Of a DNA stretch of 64,000 bases, positions 7,941 through 16,315 are shown one piece after another. The position numbers and the translations under genes were made by a program. The notes under the pieces were generated by a model that searched no databases, was not told the DNA's origin, and worked only from the letters and a program-made list of their open reading frames with translations. Origin of the DNA: Deltaproteobacteria bacterium (GTDB taxonomy: Bacteria > Desulfobacterota > Desulfobacteria > Desulfobacterales > Desulfosarcinaceae); the NCBI GenBank assembly GCA_021824175.1, contig JAKALP010000004.1, positions 124,001 through 188,000 of the forward strand, written 5' to 3'. Each line of letters opens with the position of its first letter. The first letter of the stretch is position 1.

Positions 7941-8516
7941 TTACACCATTCCTTTAAAAGCAAAGAAGGTCAGAGAAAGCAAGCCGGCCGTGATCAGGCC
8001 GATGGCGGTATCCTGCAGGGGTTTGGGCACTCGGGCCAGCAGGATGCGTTCGCGCACACCGGCAAACAGGATCAGGGCCAGGCCAAAGCCGACCGGATAG
8101 GCAAAGGAGGAGACCAGCATCTGCAGGAAGTCGTAGTCCTCGTTGACATTGATCAGGCAGACGCCTAACACGGCACAGTTGGTGGTAATCAGCGGCAGAT
8201 AGATACCCAATCCGGAGTAAAGCACTGGAATGCTTTTCCTGAGGAACATCTCGACGAACTGAACCAGCGCCGCTATGACGAGAATAAATACTATGGTCTG
8301 CAGGTATACCAGGTTGAATGGAACCAGAATGTACTTGCGAGTCAGCCAGGTCATGACGCCAGCCAGCACCAGCACGAAGACCACGGCCATAGCCATCCCC
8401 GTCGCGGTCTCCATTCTTTTAGAGGTGCCCAGAAACGGGCAGTTGCCCAGATATTGGATCAGAAGAATATTGTTGAGCAGGATACAACTGATGGTGAAAA
8501 GCAAAAGGTCGCGCAT
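7941..8516 (-). CDS. rnfA: Rnf complex membrane subunit RnfA
   Basis: Six-helix inner-membrane subunit of the ion-translocating ferredoxin-oxidising Rnf complex. With RnfE it forms the antiparallel pair that holds the membrane Fe-S cluster. The protein (191 aa) shows the family landmarks NNILLIQYLGNCPFLGTSK and TTNCAVLGVCL, with cysteines at the expected cluster positions (NCPF and TNCAVLGVC). AGGAG precedes the ATG at 8516, overlapping the end of rnfE (9-base gap). It is the last gene of the rnfCDGEA run. Normally rnfB follows rnfA, but here a family B half-repeat and the dead ATPase come next. Identification is firm. Confidence 0.97.
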   Translation of the reverse strand: MRDLLLFTISCILLNNILLIQYLGNCPFLGTSKRMETATGMAMAVVFVLVLAGVMTWLTRKYILVPFNLVYLQTIVFILVIAALVQFVEMFLRKSIPVLYSGLGIYLPLITTNCAVLGVCLINVNEDYDFLQMLVSSFAYPVGFGLALILFAGVRERILLARVPKPLQDTAIGLITAGLLSLTFFAFKGMV

Positions 8517-8525
8517 CGAGATCTC

Positions 8526-9149
8526 CTATTTTTTCCCCAACATATTCATGACGCAAAGCATTAAGCCCAGACAGACAAAAGCCCCGGGCGCTTCAACCAT
8601 GAAGGAGAAGGGCTGATAGGCCTCCCCGAAAATGTTAGTAAAGTTGTAAGAAAACAAAAAGGGGATGGCCCCCACCAGACTGCCGGTACCTATTGTTTCT
8701 CTAATCAGGGCCAACGAGCCCAAGGAAAGAGTGTATCCTATACCCATGCCCAGGCCGTCCAGAATAGAACGAATAATGCCGTTTTTATAAGCGAATGCTT
8801 CAGCACGGCCCAGGGGGATACAATTGACCACGATCAGAGGGATGAAGATGCCCATCTTCTCATAAAGGCTGTAAGTATAGGCTTGCATCATCAGCTCGAC
8901 GATGATCACGAAAGTGGCCACGATGATGATAAAGCAGGCGATACGCACCTTGGGGGGAATCACTTTGCGCAGGGCCGCTATCAAGATGTTGGAGCAGACC
9001 AGCACAAAGGTGAGGGCGAATCCCATGCCCACGCCGTTTTCCACGGATTTGGTCAATGCCAGGGTCGGGCACAAGCCAAGCACTAGGCGGAAGGGCGGGA
9101 TCTCTTTCCACAATCCTTTGGTAAACTCTTGGACAATGGTTTTGGCCAT
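8526..9149 (-). CDS. rnfE: Rnf complex membrane subunit RnfE
   Basis: Paralogue of RnfA in inverted topology, 207 aa, six predicted helices. Typical segments are GLCPTLALT near the N-terminus and IVVNCIPLGRAEAFA, each supplying a cysteine for the membrane iron-sulfur centre. The start has a strong ribosome site (TAGGAG) overlapping the rnfG stop codon, so translation is probably coupled. It also carries the conserved RETIGTGSL segment. It sits between rnfG and rnfA as in other rnfCDGEAB operons. Confidence 0.97.
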   Translation of the reverse strand: MAKTIVQEFTKGLWKEIPPFRLVLGLCPTLALTKSVENGVGMGFALTFVLVCSNILIAALRKVIPPKVRIACFIIIVATFVIIVELMMQAYTYSLYEKMGIFIPLIVVNCIPLGRAEAFAYKNGIIRSILDGLGMGIGYTLSLGSLALIRETIGTGSLVGAIPFLFSYNFTNIFGEAYQPFSFMVEAPGAFVCLGLMLCVMNMLGKK

Positions 9150-9158
9150 GGCGTACTC

Positions 9159-9755
9159 CTACTTCTTGACCGTTTTCAGACCTTCGAGGATCTGGGGTTT
9201 GAGCTCTTTGTAAATGGCACCGGCCTGGGTGACACCGTCGGACACCCCCCGTGAAGTAATGGTGGCGCCGCTGAGCGCATCGATATTGCCACCATCACTT
9301 TTCACTTTGAAAGTCTCCATCAACGGTTTCCCTTTGAATTGATTGGTAAAGGCCGGATCGGTTTTGGCGCGCGAGCCTAAACCGGGGGTTTCGGCGTGAG
9401 TCGTGATGCCCACACCCACCACCTGATCCGTTTCCAGATCCACACCAATCATCAAACCGATCTCGCCACCAAAGCCTTTGCCTTTACTTTCGAAGGCCAC
9501 ATATTTTTGTTTTCCATCCACCATGCCCACGAAGAAGCTGCGTTCTTGCTTGGTGCCGGCATTGAGCTTGAAGTAGCTTTCGGTTGGATCATTGGTGACA
9601 TTGGGCAGAACCGACATGATGGCCGGGCCCTTGACGAATTTGAGCTGCTGCTGTTCAATGCGGTCCTTGGTCTTGTCCCGCAAAAAGGCCAAGGAGCCGC
9701 CTGAAGTGACGCTCAGAATCGTCAACACCACGACCATATTGATCATTTCTTTCAT
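9159..9755 (-). CDS. rnfG: Rnf complex flavoprotein subunit RnfG
   Basis: Periplasm-facing subunit with one N-terminal membrane anchor (MVVVLTILSVTSGGSLAFL) and an FMN-binding domain. The flavinylation motif SGATITS is present at residues 162-168, with Thr165 the expected covalent FMN site. The motif ETPGLGSRA, also typical, is intact. Length 198 aa is normal. It begins one base after the rnfD stop. Covalent FMN attachment normally needs an ApbE transferase; none is encoded in this window, so it must be supplied elsewhere. In this operon it is the likely contact between the membrane core and the upstream-encoded cytochrome c (inference). Confidence 0.96.
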   Translation of the reverse strand: MKEMINMVVVLTILSVTSGGSLAFLRDKTKDRIEQQQLKFVKGPAIMSVLPNVTNDPTESYFKLNAGTKQERSFFVGMVDGKQKYVAFESKGKGFGGEIGLMIGVDLETDQVVGVGITTHAETPGLGSRAKTDPAFTNQFKGKPLMETFKVKSDGGNIDALSGATITSRGVSDGVTQAGAIYKELKPQILEGLKTVKK

Positions 9756-9756
9756 C

Positions 9757-10716
9757 TTAGGCTGCCTTTCCTAATGCCTTGGGTCTGATCTTATCCAGCA
9801 GGGGATTCAAGAGATTGATCACCAGCACGGCATTGATGACGCCGTCAGGGTAAATGCCGATGTTGCGGATCAGAATGACCATCATGCCGCCCATCAGACC
9901 GTATATCAGCATGGGAACAAGATTGACGGGAGAAGAACTGTCGTCCGTGATCAGGAAGAAGGCGCCCAGCAGCGTGTTGCCGGCCAGCAGATGAAACAAT
10001 GGGTCGGCATACTTGGCAGGGTTGCCCATATGGAATAAACCAGCGGTGACGAACAGACCCACGATAAACGCGATGGGTATTTCCCAGCGCACAAAGCCAC
10101 GGGCGATAAGGTACACGCCACCGAGAATCAGCGCCAGGCCACACCCCGCGCCAATGCCACCCACTTGGCGTCCGAGCAGTAGATCGCTCAGGGGCAAGCC
10201 GGCGATATTTTCAGGCCCAAATGCTTTTACAGCCACTAGTGGATGATGACCGAAGAAATTGAAGTCGAAGTTGATCAGTTGGGCATCGAAATCCAAGTAC
10301 TTCTTCCAGGCGATGGACAAGATGGCAAAAGCAAGCGCCGGGGGATTGAAGGGGTTGCCGCCGATGCCGCCGAAAATCTGCTGCCCGATGAGAATGGCCA
10401 CGAAGGTGCCGGTGATCACCAGCCACCAAGGCGAAGTGGCGGGCAGCAGCATGCCGAAAAGCAATCCGATCAGAGCCGCGTTGCCGTCGCCCACCGTAAC
10501 GGGCCGTTTGGATAATCGAGTGATTGCAAACTCCCAGCCGATGGCGCTGGAAACCGACATGCAGATCACGCCCAGAGCTGGTACGCCAAACACGCTGAGG
10601 CCCACCAGAACGGCCGGCAGCGCGGCGATGATGATATTGTAGTTGCGCTCGGGCACGCCGCTGCCGTTGTGCCAGAAGGGCGCGTGGGAAACAAGAAACT
10701 TCTTCTCGCTATTCAT
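9757..10716 (-). CDS. rnfD: Rnf complex membrane flavoprotein RnfD
   Basis: Integral membrane subunit, 319 aa from the ATG at 10716 (MNSEKKFLVSHAPFWH). A longer open frame extends upstream into rnfC but is not used: the chosen start overlaps the end of rnfC by eight bases and the N-terminus then matches the family. Family landmarks include GGIGGNPFNPPAL, YPDGVINAVLV and the flavin region LLAGNTLLGAFF. Thr248 in AGNT aligns, from memory, with the flavinylated Thr of the SGAT motif in gamma-proteobacterial RnfD, so covalent FMN is plausible despite the altered neighbours. It shares ancestry with NqrB. Confidence 0.95.
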   Translation of the reverse strand: MNSEKKFLVSHAPFWHNGSGVPERNYNIIIAALPAVLVGLSVFGVPALGVICMSVSSAIGWEFAITRLSKRPVTVGDGNAALIGLLFGMLLPATSPWWLVITGTFVAILIGQQIFGGIGGNPFNPPALAFAILSIAWKKYLDFDAQLINFDFNFFGHHPLVAVKAFGPENIAGLPLSDLLLGRQVGGIGAGCGLALILGGVYLIARGFVRWEIPIAFIVGLFVTAGLFHMGNPAKYADPLFHLLAGNTLLGAFFLITDDSSSPVNLVPMLIYGLMGGMMVILIRNIGIYPDGVINAVLVINLLNPLLDKIRPKALGKAA

Positions 10717-11998
10717 TGTTCTCTTCCTCCGCCGGTGCGGTTCGGGCGAGTTCATATTTGGCCAGCTTGATATATTGGAGGATGGGGATGCGGCTGACGC
10801 AGATAATGCTGCACAATCCGCACTCCACACAGGAGTAAAGATCATAAAGATCGGCGCCGTCCTGGTATTGCCCGGCCTCCAGGAAACGCACCAGCATGTT
10901 GACGGCGATCCGCGATGGGCAGACACGTATGCACTCACCGCAGTTAATGCAGGGATAGTCACTGCTGGCAATGATATCCGCGCCGTCTTGCACCACGATG
11001 GCGTCGGTGTCCGGCTCAACGGGTTGGTCCGTGGCATAGACCGCCTTGCCGGTCATGGGGCCGCCAAAAATGATGCGGTCGCGGTCATTGGGGACGATAT
11101 GCAAGACTTTGAGCAACTCGCTGATGGGCGTGCCGATGCGGGCCGACACCAGCTTTTTGTTACCCTTTTTATCCATTACGGCGACCATCTTCTCTATGGG
11201 CACCCGGCCTTCGCTGATCGCCCGGCCGATGGTGGCCACGGCTTCGGCGCGCATGAATACCACGCCCTGCCTGGTGAAGGATTGTCCCTGTTCCAATATC
11301 TGCCCGAAGAGCTGGTAGTAAATCATCAAGGGCTGACCAAAAGGATATACCGCGGGCACGCGCCGTACTTCGGCTTCGAAATGGCCGTCATAATTTTGAA
11401 CGCTTTCACCCGGCACGGCCAGGATGATTTTTTCAATACCGGCAATTTCTTTTAATGCCTGAATTCCTTTTTCAATGGCGGGAAGTTGGCTTTTCAGAAC
11501 AAAGAGATTGGTGTCCACCAATAGATCGGTGTCACCGCCGTAGATCACCACCGTATGGATGGGCTTTGGGGCCTTGGCGATTTTATCCAGAGGCGGAGCG
11601 CCAGGCGCGGTGGTCAGAAAGTCGGCCAGGGTTTTAATGTTCAGTGGTTCAGCGGTTTTGGCAAACTGATCACTCCACTGATCTTCTGTTTGAGCGGCGA
11701 TGGTGACGGCCGTGTATTTACGGCCATAATCGCCCATGTAGGGACCAATGGCCTGGATGGTGCCGGTTACGCTGGAGACAACACCTGGGCCCGGGGCCTC
11801 GTCCCACTTCAGGAGTTGGCCGGTCTTGACCCGAGTACCTGGCTGCAGCAGCGTGGATGGCTTGGGCCCCATGGCCCTGGGCAGCAGCAGCGTTACCGTG
11901 GCCGGAGTGGCAACGGCCGTTGGTCGAGGCAATTGGGTGCTGAGCTGTTCATAGTTGAATTTGGGTTTGGCGTACCCGAAAAATGGTTTTGATAGCAT
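10709..11998 (-). CDS. rnfC: RnfC-like iron-sulfur subunit lacking FMN/NADH motifs
   Basis: The N-terminal barrel-sandwich part is recognisable (LQPGTRVKTGQLL, SSVTGTIQAI) and two ferredoxin-type 4Fe-4S motifs are complete: C350-C353-C356-C360 and C390-C393-C396-C400. In between, where NADH-using RnfC has the glycine-rich GxGGAGFPT loop, the NxAECEP motif and GGAKQL, this protein reads TTAPGAPPLDK, YGGDTDLLVDT and FGQPLMIYY. The NuoF-like fold therefore seems kept but the FMN/NAD binding residues are gone. ATG 11998 is chosen (AAAGGT upstream, 429 aa); a longer frame to 12154 would overlap the cytochrome gene. It probably relays electrons between other partners rather than to NAD (inference). 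Confidence 0.92.
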   Translation of the reverse strand: MLSKPFFGYAKPKFNYEQLSTQLPRPTAVATPATVTLLLPRAMGPKPSTLLQPGTRVKTGQLLKWDEAPGPGVVSSVTGTIQAIGPYMGDYGRKYTAVTIAAQTEDQWSDQFAKTAEPLNIKTLADFLTTAPGAPPLDKIAKAPKPIHTVVIYGGDTDLLVDTNLFVLKSQLPAIEKGIQALKEIAGIEKIILAVPGESVQNYDGHFEAEVRRVPAVYPFGQPLMIYYQLFGQILEQGQSFTRQGVVFMRAEAVATIGRAISEGRVPIEKMVAVMDKKGNKKLVSARIGTPISELLKVLHIVPNDRDRIIFGGPMTGKAVYATDQPVEPDTDAIVVQDGADIIASSDYPCINCGECIRVCPSRIAVNMLVRFLEAGQYQDGADLYDLYSCVECGLCSIICVSRIPILQYIKLAKYELARTAPAEEENNE

Positions 11999-12059
11999 AG
12001 TGGTCTGACCTTTGCTGGCTGCGGATGGCGCCTCGATTCTTAAATGCGCACAAGGGATT

Positions 12060-12509
12060 TTATAGAATGTGGCATTTGGAACAGTTTTCCGATCCTGCTT
12101 TGGGGCCTTTGCCATACTCTTCGTGGCATCCGATGCATTGCTTGTGGAAGGCATCGGAGCGTTTCATGGTTTCGGGATTTTCAATTTCAGATGCATCGGC
12201 ATGGCAATCAAAACATGACTCCGGGAAGGTGGCGCCTTGCGGTAGGGGCGGATGGCACAGGCCGCACGCCACTGGCGGGATCTCCTCATCGCCGTGTTTA
12301 TGGTGGCAGTCCAGGCAATTGAGGGCATAGCCTTTTACCGAGGCATGGGCTTGATGGTCAAAGAGAACCCTGCCCGCGTTGGTGTTGTACATGCGACGCA
12401 AAGGCTCCTCGGGAGTTTTAATGGGGAAGGCGGCATAACAGACAATGGCAATGAGAAATAGCTGTATGGCTACGCCGTACATGATCATCCGGTGCTTCTT
12501 GGAAGTCAT
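12060..12509 (-). CDS. Pentaheme c-type cytochrome of the rnf operon
   Basis: Small exported multiheme cytochrome, 149 aa. An uncleaved signal-anchor or signal peptide (MIMYGVAIQLFLIAIVCYAAF) is followed by five CxxCH heme sites at residues 65-69, 82-86, 99-103, 125-129 and 143-147. Extra histidines that could be distal ligands occur in FDHQAH, CHHKH and DAFH, giving five, as expected for bis-His hemes of the c3/c7 class. It is the first gene of the minus-strand rnf run, 61 bases before rnfC. In sulfate reducers a cytochrome gene commonly leads the rnf cluster; its role would be periplasmic electron exchange with the complex. Heme count is directly visible. Confidence 0.92.
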   Translation of the reverse strand: MTSKKHRMIMYGVAIQLFLIAIVCYAAFPIKTPEEPLRRMYNTNAGRVLFDHQAHASVKGYALNCLDCHHKHGDEEIPPVACGLCHPPLPQGATFPESCFDCHADASEIENPETMKRSDAFHKQCIGCHEEYGKGPKAGSENCSKCHIL

Positions 12510-12658
12510 CTGCGTATGTTCCTTACTATCTAAAATTATTTGAAAAGCCCCTGCCTATTGAAAAAAATCAAGGATTTCGACTACCATAACGATTTTGGGC
12601 TTTCAAGAGTTTTATTGCCGGGCGCTTGATGCCATTGAATTGGATAACGGGTTTTTAT

Positions 12659-12715
12659 ACAAGCCATCCCAAGAATATTTTTTAGCTCAATATCCTTATT
12701 TTAAAGATGGCTTGT
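12659..12715. repeat. Dyad repeat, family E (copy 3)
   Basis: ACAAGCCATCCCAAGAATAT at 12659 is mirrored by ATATCCTTATTTTAAAGATG and GCTTGT ending at 12715. It lies in the divergent gap between the cytochrome gene and the sigma-54 activator, so both promoters share this region. No clear -24/-12 or -35/-10 boxes recognised. Confidence 0.75.
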
Positions 12716-12784
12716 GGTTATGGCTGCGGGGCTCCCCGGTCAGAAGAAAAATAGGCGCCGGTCTTCCGGTCCAGAGGCGGTAAC

Positions 12785-14623
12785 ATGGAGATTAAAACCA
12801 AAGAACAGTTGATTGCCGAGGTGGTGCAACTGCACGCCAAGGTCAGTTTACTGGAACATCTCAGCCGCCGGCATGAAAAGGAGCGGGCCGCTTTTGCACA
12901 GAGCGAAATGCGTTATCGCACCATGTTCGAAAATACCGGAGCCGCCACTTTCGTCAAAGAGGCGGATATGACCATTTCCATGGTCAATCAAGGGTTTGAG
13001 CGTTTGACGGGCTACACCAAAACCGAGATAGAAGGCCGCATGCGTTGGACCGATTTTATCCACCCCGAGGACCGGCCGCGCATGATCGGCTACCATGCCG
13101 ACCGGCGGCAGGATAGGGAGGCGCCCTCGGAGCTGGAGCTGAGGATTCTTGATCGTGGCGGGGCGGTCAAGGATGTTTATCTCAAGCTCGGGCTCATCCC
13201 CGACACCCAGCGCACCATCGGTTCCTTTGTGGACCTGACCCAGCTCAAACAGGCGCGGCGGGAAATCCAAGAAAGCCAGGCCTTGTTCCAGGCTATCGTC
13301 GAAGGATTCGAGGGCTTTTTGTACGTGTGCGATAGCCAGTATCGTCTGGCCTACTTGAATCCCCAGTGCCGCCGGCAGGTGGGGCGCAACGCCATCGGCG
13401 AAATTTGCTACAAAGCCATCCATCATCGGGAATCACCTTGTCTGTTCTGTGTGCACAGCCAGATCCAGCAAGGGCAGGCCGTGCGCTTCGAAATCCTAAA
13501 CCCCAAGAACAAGCGCTGGTATCTAAGCATCAACAGTCCTATCCGTCATGTGGGCGGGGAAATCTCATTGTTGGCCATGGTCACCGATATCAATGACCGC
13601 AAACAGACCGAAGCCGCACTGCGGGCCACAGACCCACAACCCATTAAAGAGGAGTACTTACCCCAACCCCAGGCCACCCAGCGCCAAAGTTTCGGTCATA
13701 TCGTGGGGCAAAGTTCGGCCATGCAAAAGGTCTATGAACAGATCCTCAGCGCCGCGGCCACGGACGCCACCGTGATCATCTATGGCGAACCCGGTACCGG
13801 CAAAGAGCTGGTGGCCAATGCCATTCACGACATGAGCGAGCGCCGCACCCAGCGTTTTGTGCCGGTGCATTGCGGCGCCATTCCTGAAAATTTGATCGAG
13901 AGCGAATTCTTCGGATATCTCAAAGGAGCGTTTTCCGGCGCGGACAACGACAAGCCGGGCTATGTGGATTTTGCCGACGGCGGCACCATGTTTTTAGATG
14001 AAATCGGCGAAATCACCCTTCACATGCAGGTCAAGCTGCTGCGGGTCATCGAGGGCAAGGGCTATACCCCGGTAGGCAGCAATCGTGTGAAGCAATCCAA
14101 CCTGCGTATCATCGCCGCCACCAACCGCGATCTGCGCGAGCGCATCCGCGCCGGGATTTTCCGCGAAGATTTCTTCTACCGTATCCATATTCTACCCATT
14201 CAATTGCCGCCGCTGCGTGAACGCAAGGAGGATTTGCCGCTGCTCATCGATCACTTCCTGAAACTCTATGGCGGCAAGCAGACCCTGCCGCCGCTCACCG
14301 GCAAAATGATGGAGTTACTGCGCCAGCACAATTGGCCGGGCAACGTGCGCGAATTGCAAAACGTGATTATCCGTTTTTGCTCATTGCAGGTTCTGGAATT
14401 GGGCGCAGGCGTGCCGGCCCTGCAGCCGCCCATCGTCGCGGCGGACGCTCGTCATCGCGCCCCGGCGGGCCAGCACCTCAAAGGCATGTTGGCCGAACAT
14501 GAAAAGCAGTTGATCCTGCAAACCCTGGAGCAAACCCTCTGGCATCGCGGCCGAACCGCCCGGCAGCTGGGCATGGATCGCAAAACGTTGTTTGCCAAGA
14601 TGAAGCGCTATGGGATTGGGTAG
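12785..14623 (+). CDS. PAS-PAS sigma-54-dependent transcriptional activator
   Basis: Enhancer-binding protein that would activate sigma-54 RNA polymerase. Order: short N-terminal coiled coil, PAS domain about 38-155, second PAS about 165-275, AAA+ domain about 305-545 and a C-terminal Fis-type helix-turn-helix (about 575-612, ending RTARQLGMDRKTLFAKMKRY). Walker A is GEPGTGKE (334-341), the sigma-54 contact loop is GAFSGA (381-386, Ser for the usual Thr), and Walker B is GGTMFLDEI. NWPGNVRELQN is also intact. It has no receiver domain, so it senses directly through PAS. It is divergent from the rnf operon, which makes that operon a candidate target; this is inference, since no -24/-12 box was recognised. 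Confidence 0.95.
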   Translation: MEIKTKEQLIAEVVQLHAKVSLLEHLSRRHEKERAAFAQSEMRYRTMFENTGAATFVKEADMTISMVNQGFERLTGYTKTEIEGRMRWTDFIHPEDRPRMIGYHADRRQDREAPSELELRILDRGGAVKDVYLKLGLIPDTQRTIGSFVDLTQLKQARREIQESQALFQAIVEGFEGFLYVCDSQYRLAYLNPQCRRQVGRNAIGEICYKAIHHRESPCLFCVHSQIQQGQAVRFEILNPKNKRWYLSINSPIRHVGGEISLLAMVTDINDRKQTEAALRATDPQPIKEEYLPQPQATQRQSFGHIVGQSSAMQKVYEQILSAAATDATVIIYGEPGTGKELVANAIHDMSERRTQRFVPVHCGAIPENLIESEFFGYLKGAFSGADNDKPGYVDFADGGTMFLDEIGEITLHMQVKLLRVIEGKGYTPVGSNRVKQSNLRIIAATNRDLRERIRAGIFREDFFYRIHILPIQLPPLRERKEDLPLLIDHFLKLYGGKQTLPPLTGKMMELLRQHNWPGNVRELQNVIIRFCSLQVLELGAGVPALQPPIVAADARHRAPAGQHLKGMLAEHEKQLILQTLEQTLWHRGRTARQLGMDRKTLFAKMKRYGIG

Positions 14624-14626
14624 AGC

Positions 14627-16240
14627 CTATTTTATCCCTTCCCGATATCGGATGGCCAGGGCCAGCTGGTTGCGCAGCATGCTGAGGTGGCGATGCTCCG
14701 TGTCGGAGATGGGCGGGCCGCTATTCTCCCGGTCGGCATAGATGGCGCCGATGGTGACTTTCTGCACCATGATCGGCAAGAAGATAAAGGCCGGTGAGTC
14801 AATATGGCTTCGGAACCAGCGTGGAATCAAGTGGCTGATCTTGGGATCGTAGGCGTCGGCCACGATGAGATCCTTGCCAACTTGGACGGATAGATTGAAG
14901 AGATCCTTGGCGGCTTCGACCTTGAATTTAACCAAGCGGATCAATGGCTGGCTGTGCTGGCCGTAACCAAAACGCACGCTCATCATTTGGCTGAAGCTGT
15001 CGCGGATAAACATCAGGGCGCGGTGGAAGCCGAGGGATCGGAACACCACCTCCAAACTCATCATGACGATATCATTGATATTATGATCCGCCATCATGGC
15101 CTGGGCGATCTCTTGGACGCCATCCATGATCAGATCGGCTGGATTGTTCTCCGAAATGGGTTGGGATTGGGTCTTTGACCCATTGGCGTCAGAAAGCTGG
15201 TAGCTGTCCGAAGGCTGAATTGAGAGTTGATCCGGAATTCCGATGGGCGTCTTACCGACCGGCACCACATGGCCTTGAAGACCGTTGATAAAACTGCTGT
15301 TGGCGGTGCTGAAATTCATGGCCTGGGCGTGCCGGACAACTTTGTCCAGTGATCCCTGAACCAACTCTTTTAGTTGTTTTTTTTCGATTTTGAGCACCAG
15401 CTGATAGCGGTCAAGGAGATTTTGGATGGCCTCATCATAACCCTTTAGCCCTTGACTCTGAACTTGCTGTCCCAGCTCCTTCACGAAACTGGTCAGGGCC
15501 GCCAGCCCGGATGGGGGATTGGCCCTGTTCTGAAGATCGCTTTTGCTAAGATTCTTCAGCCCATTGCAGATCTGTGGCGGAAAGTTCCATTGCTGGGCCA
15601 CCGCCATACCTAGCTCCTCATAGGTGATGCCGCAGACGGTTTTGACCGCCTTGGATTCTTTCCCCCCATATTCTTTCATCCAATTCATGACCTTGAGGAA
15701 TTCATCGGGTAGATAACGAACCATTACCAGCTTGCCGAAACGGCTCAACATGGCGCTGACATAGGCCTCTTCGGGGTTGATGCCCAGGCCGGTGTTCATG
15801 GCGATATCCCGGGCCAGAATGCCGGACCAGAAAGACCGGATGATCTCTTCTTTCATGTCCGTCGCATGGGCTTTGCTCTTAAAATGCTCAAACAAGGTCA
15901 GACTGATGGTGGCCAGGCGGACAAATTCATATCCCAGGATGATGACCGCTCGGGTGACGGTGGTGATTTTGCCGGCCGCATAACCGTAAAAAGAGGAGTT
16001 GACCAATTTCAGCAACTTGCTAGTCAAGGCATAATCGTTGAGGATGATGCCAGATAGTTCCGAGGTGTTGGACCACTCCAGATTGGTGGAGAGCTTGTTG
16101 TTGATTTCAATAATATATTTGGAAATGCTTGGAAATTCATCGGTGCGGTTGATACGCATGAGCATGCGCGCCAATGGTGTAGCGGCGTCATCGCTCTTGG
16201 GGGGCGCAGGTGTCAGGTCTTCAGCCAATAGCATGGGCAT
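14627..16240 (-). CDS. HDOD-domain signalling protein with C-terminal GAF
   Basis: Cytosolic signalling protein, 537 aa. The N-terminal HDOD domain (about 20-225) shows the usual SGIILNDYALTSKLLKLVNSS opening and VTRAVIILG segment; HDOD domains are HD-fold relatives, mostly without phosphodiesterase activity, used in regulatory output. After a linker, about residues 365-530 form a GAF-like domain (LGFHRALMFIRD, VTIGAIYADRE). Two starts are possible: ATG 16240 and ATG 16234, the latter with better spacing to AAGGAAGG. Its stop is only three bases from that of the convergent sigma-54 activator. Ligand and partner unknown. Confidence 0.88.
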   Translation of the reverse strand: MPMLLAEDLTPAPPKSDDAATPLARMLMRINRTDEFPSISKYIIEINNKLSTNLEWSNTSELSGIILNDYALTSKLLKLVNSSFYGYAAGKITTVTRAVIILGYEFVRLATISLTLFEHFKSKAHATDMKEEIIRSFWSGILARDIAMNTGLGINPEEAYVSAMLSRFGKLVMVRYLPDEFLKVMNWMKEYGGKESKAVKTVCGITYEELGMAVAQQWNFPPQICNGLKNLSKSDLQNRANPPSGLAALTSFVKELGQQVQSQGLKGYDEAIQNLLDRYQLVLKIEKKQLKELVQGSLDKVVRHAQAMNFSTANSSFINGLQGHVVPVGKTPIGIPDQLSIQPSDSYQLSDANGSKTQSQPISENNPADLIMDGVQEIAQAMMADHNINDIVMMSLEVVFRSLGFHRALMFIRDSFSQMMSVRFGYGQHSQPLIRLVKFKVEAAKDLFNLSVQVGKDLIVADAYDPKISHLIPRWFRSHIDSPAFIFLPIMVQKVTIGAIYADRENSGPPISDTEHRHLSMLRNQLALAIRYREGIK

Positions 16241-16315
16241 CCTTCCTTTAAGATGGCGTGTAACCCTATTATCGCCCGTTCCGCGGATAGGGTTAAAGTT
16301 TATTTGATATGAAGG

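Noticed and set aside
9757-10716. Idea that RnfD has lost its flavinylation Thr, from the DDSSSP segment
   Set aside because: The flavin-bearing Thr of the better studied RnfD lies earlier, in SGAT; here AGNT keeps a Thr (Thr248) at that place.
10643-11455. Long plus-strand open frame of 270 codons across the rnfD/rnfC junction
   Set aside because: It is antisense to rnfC and rnfD, whose motifs are unmistakable; high GC makes long antisense frames common here.
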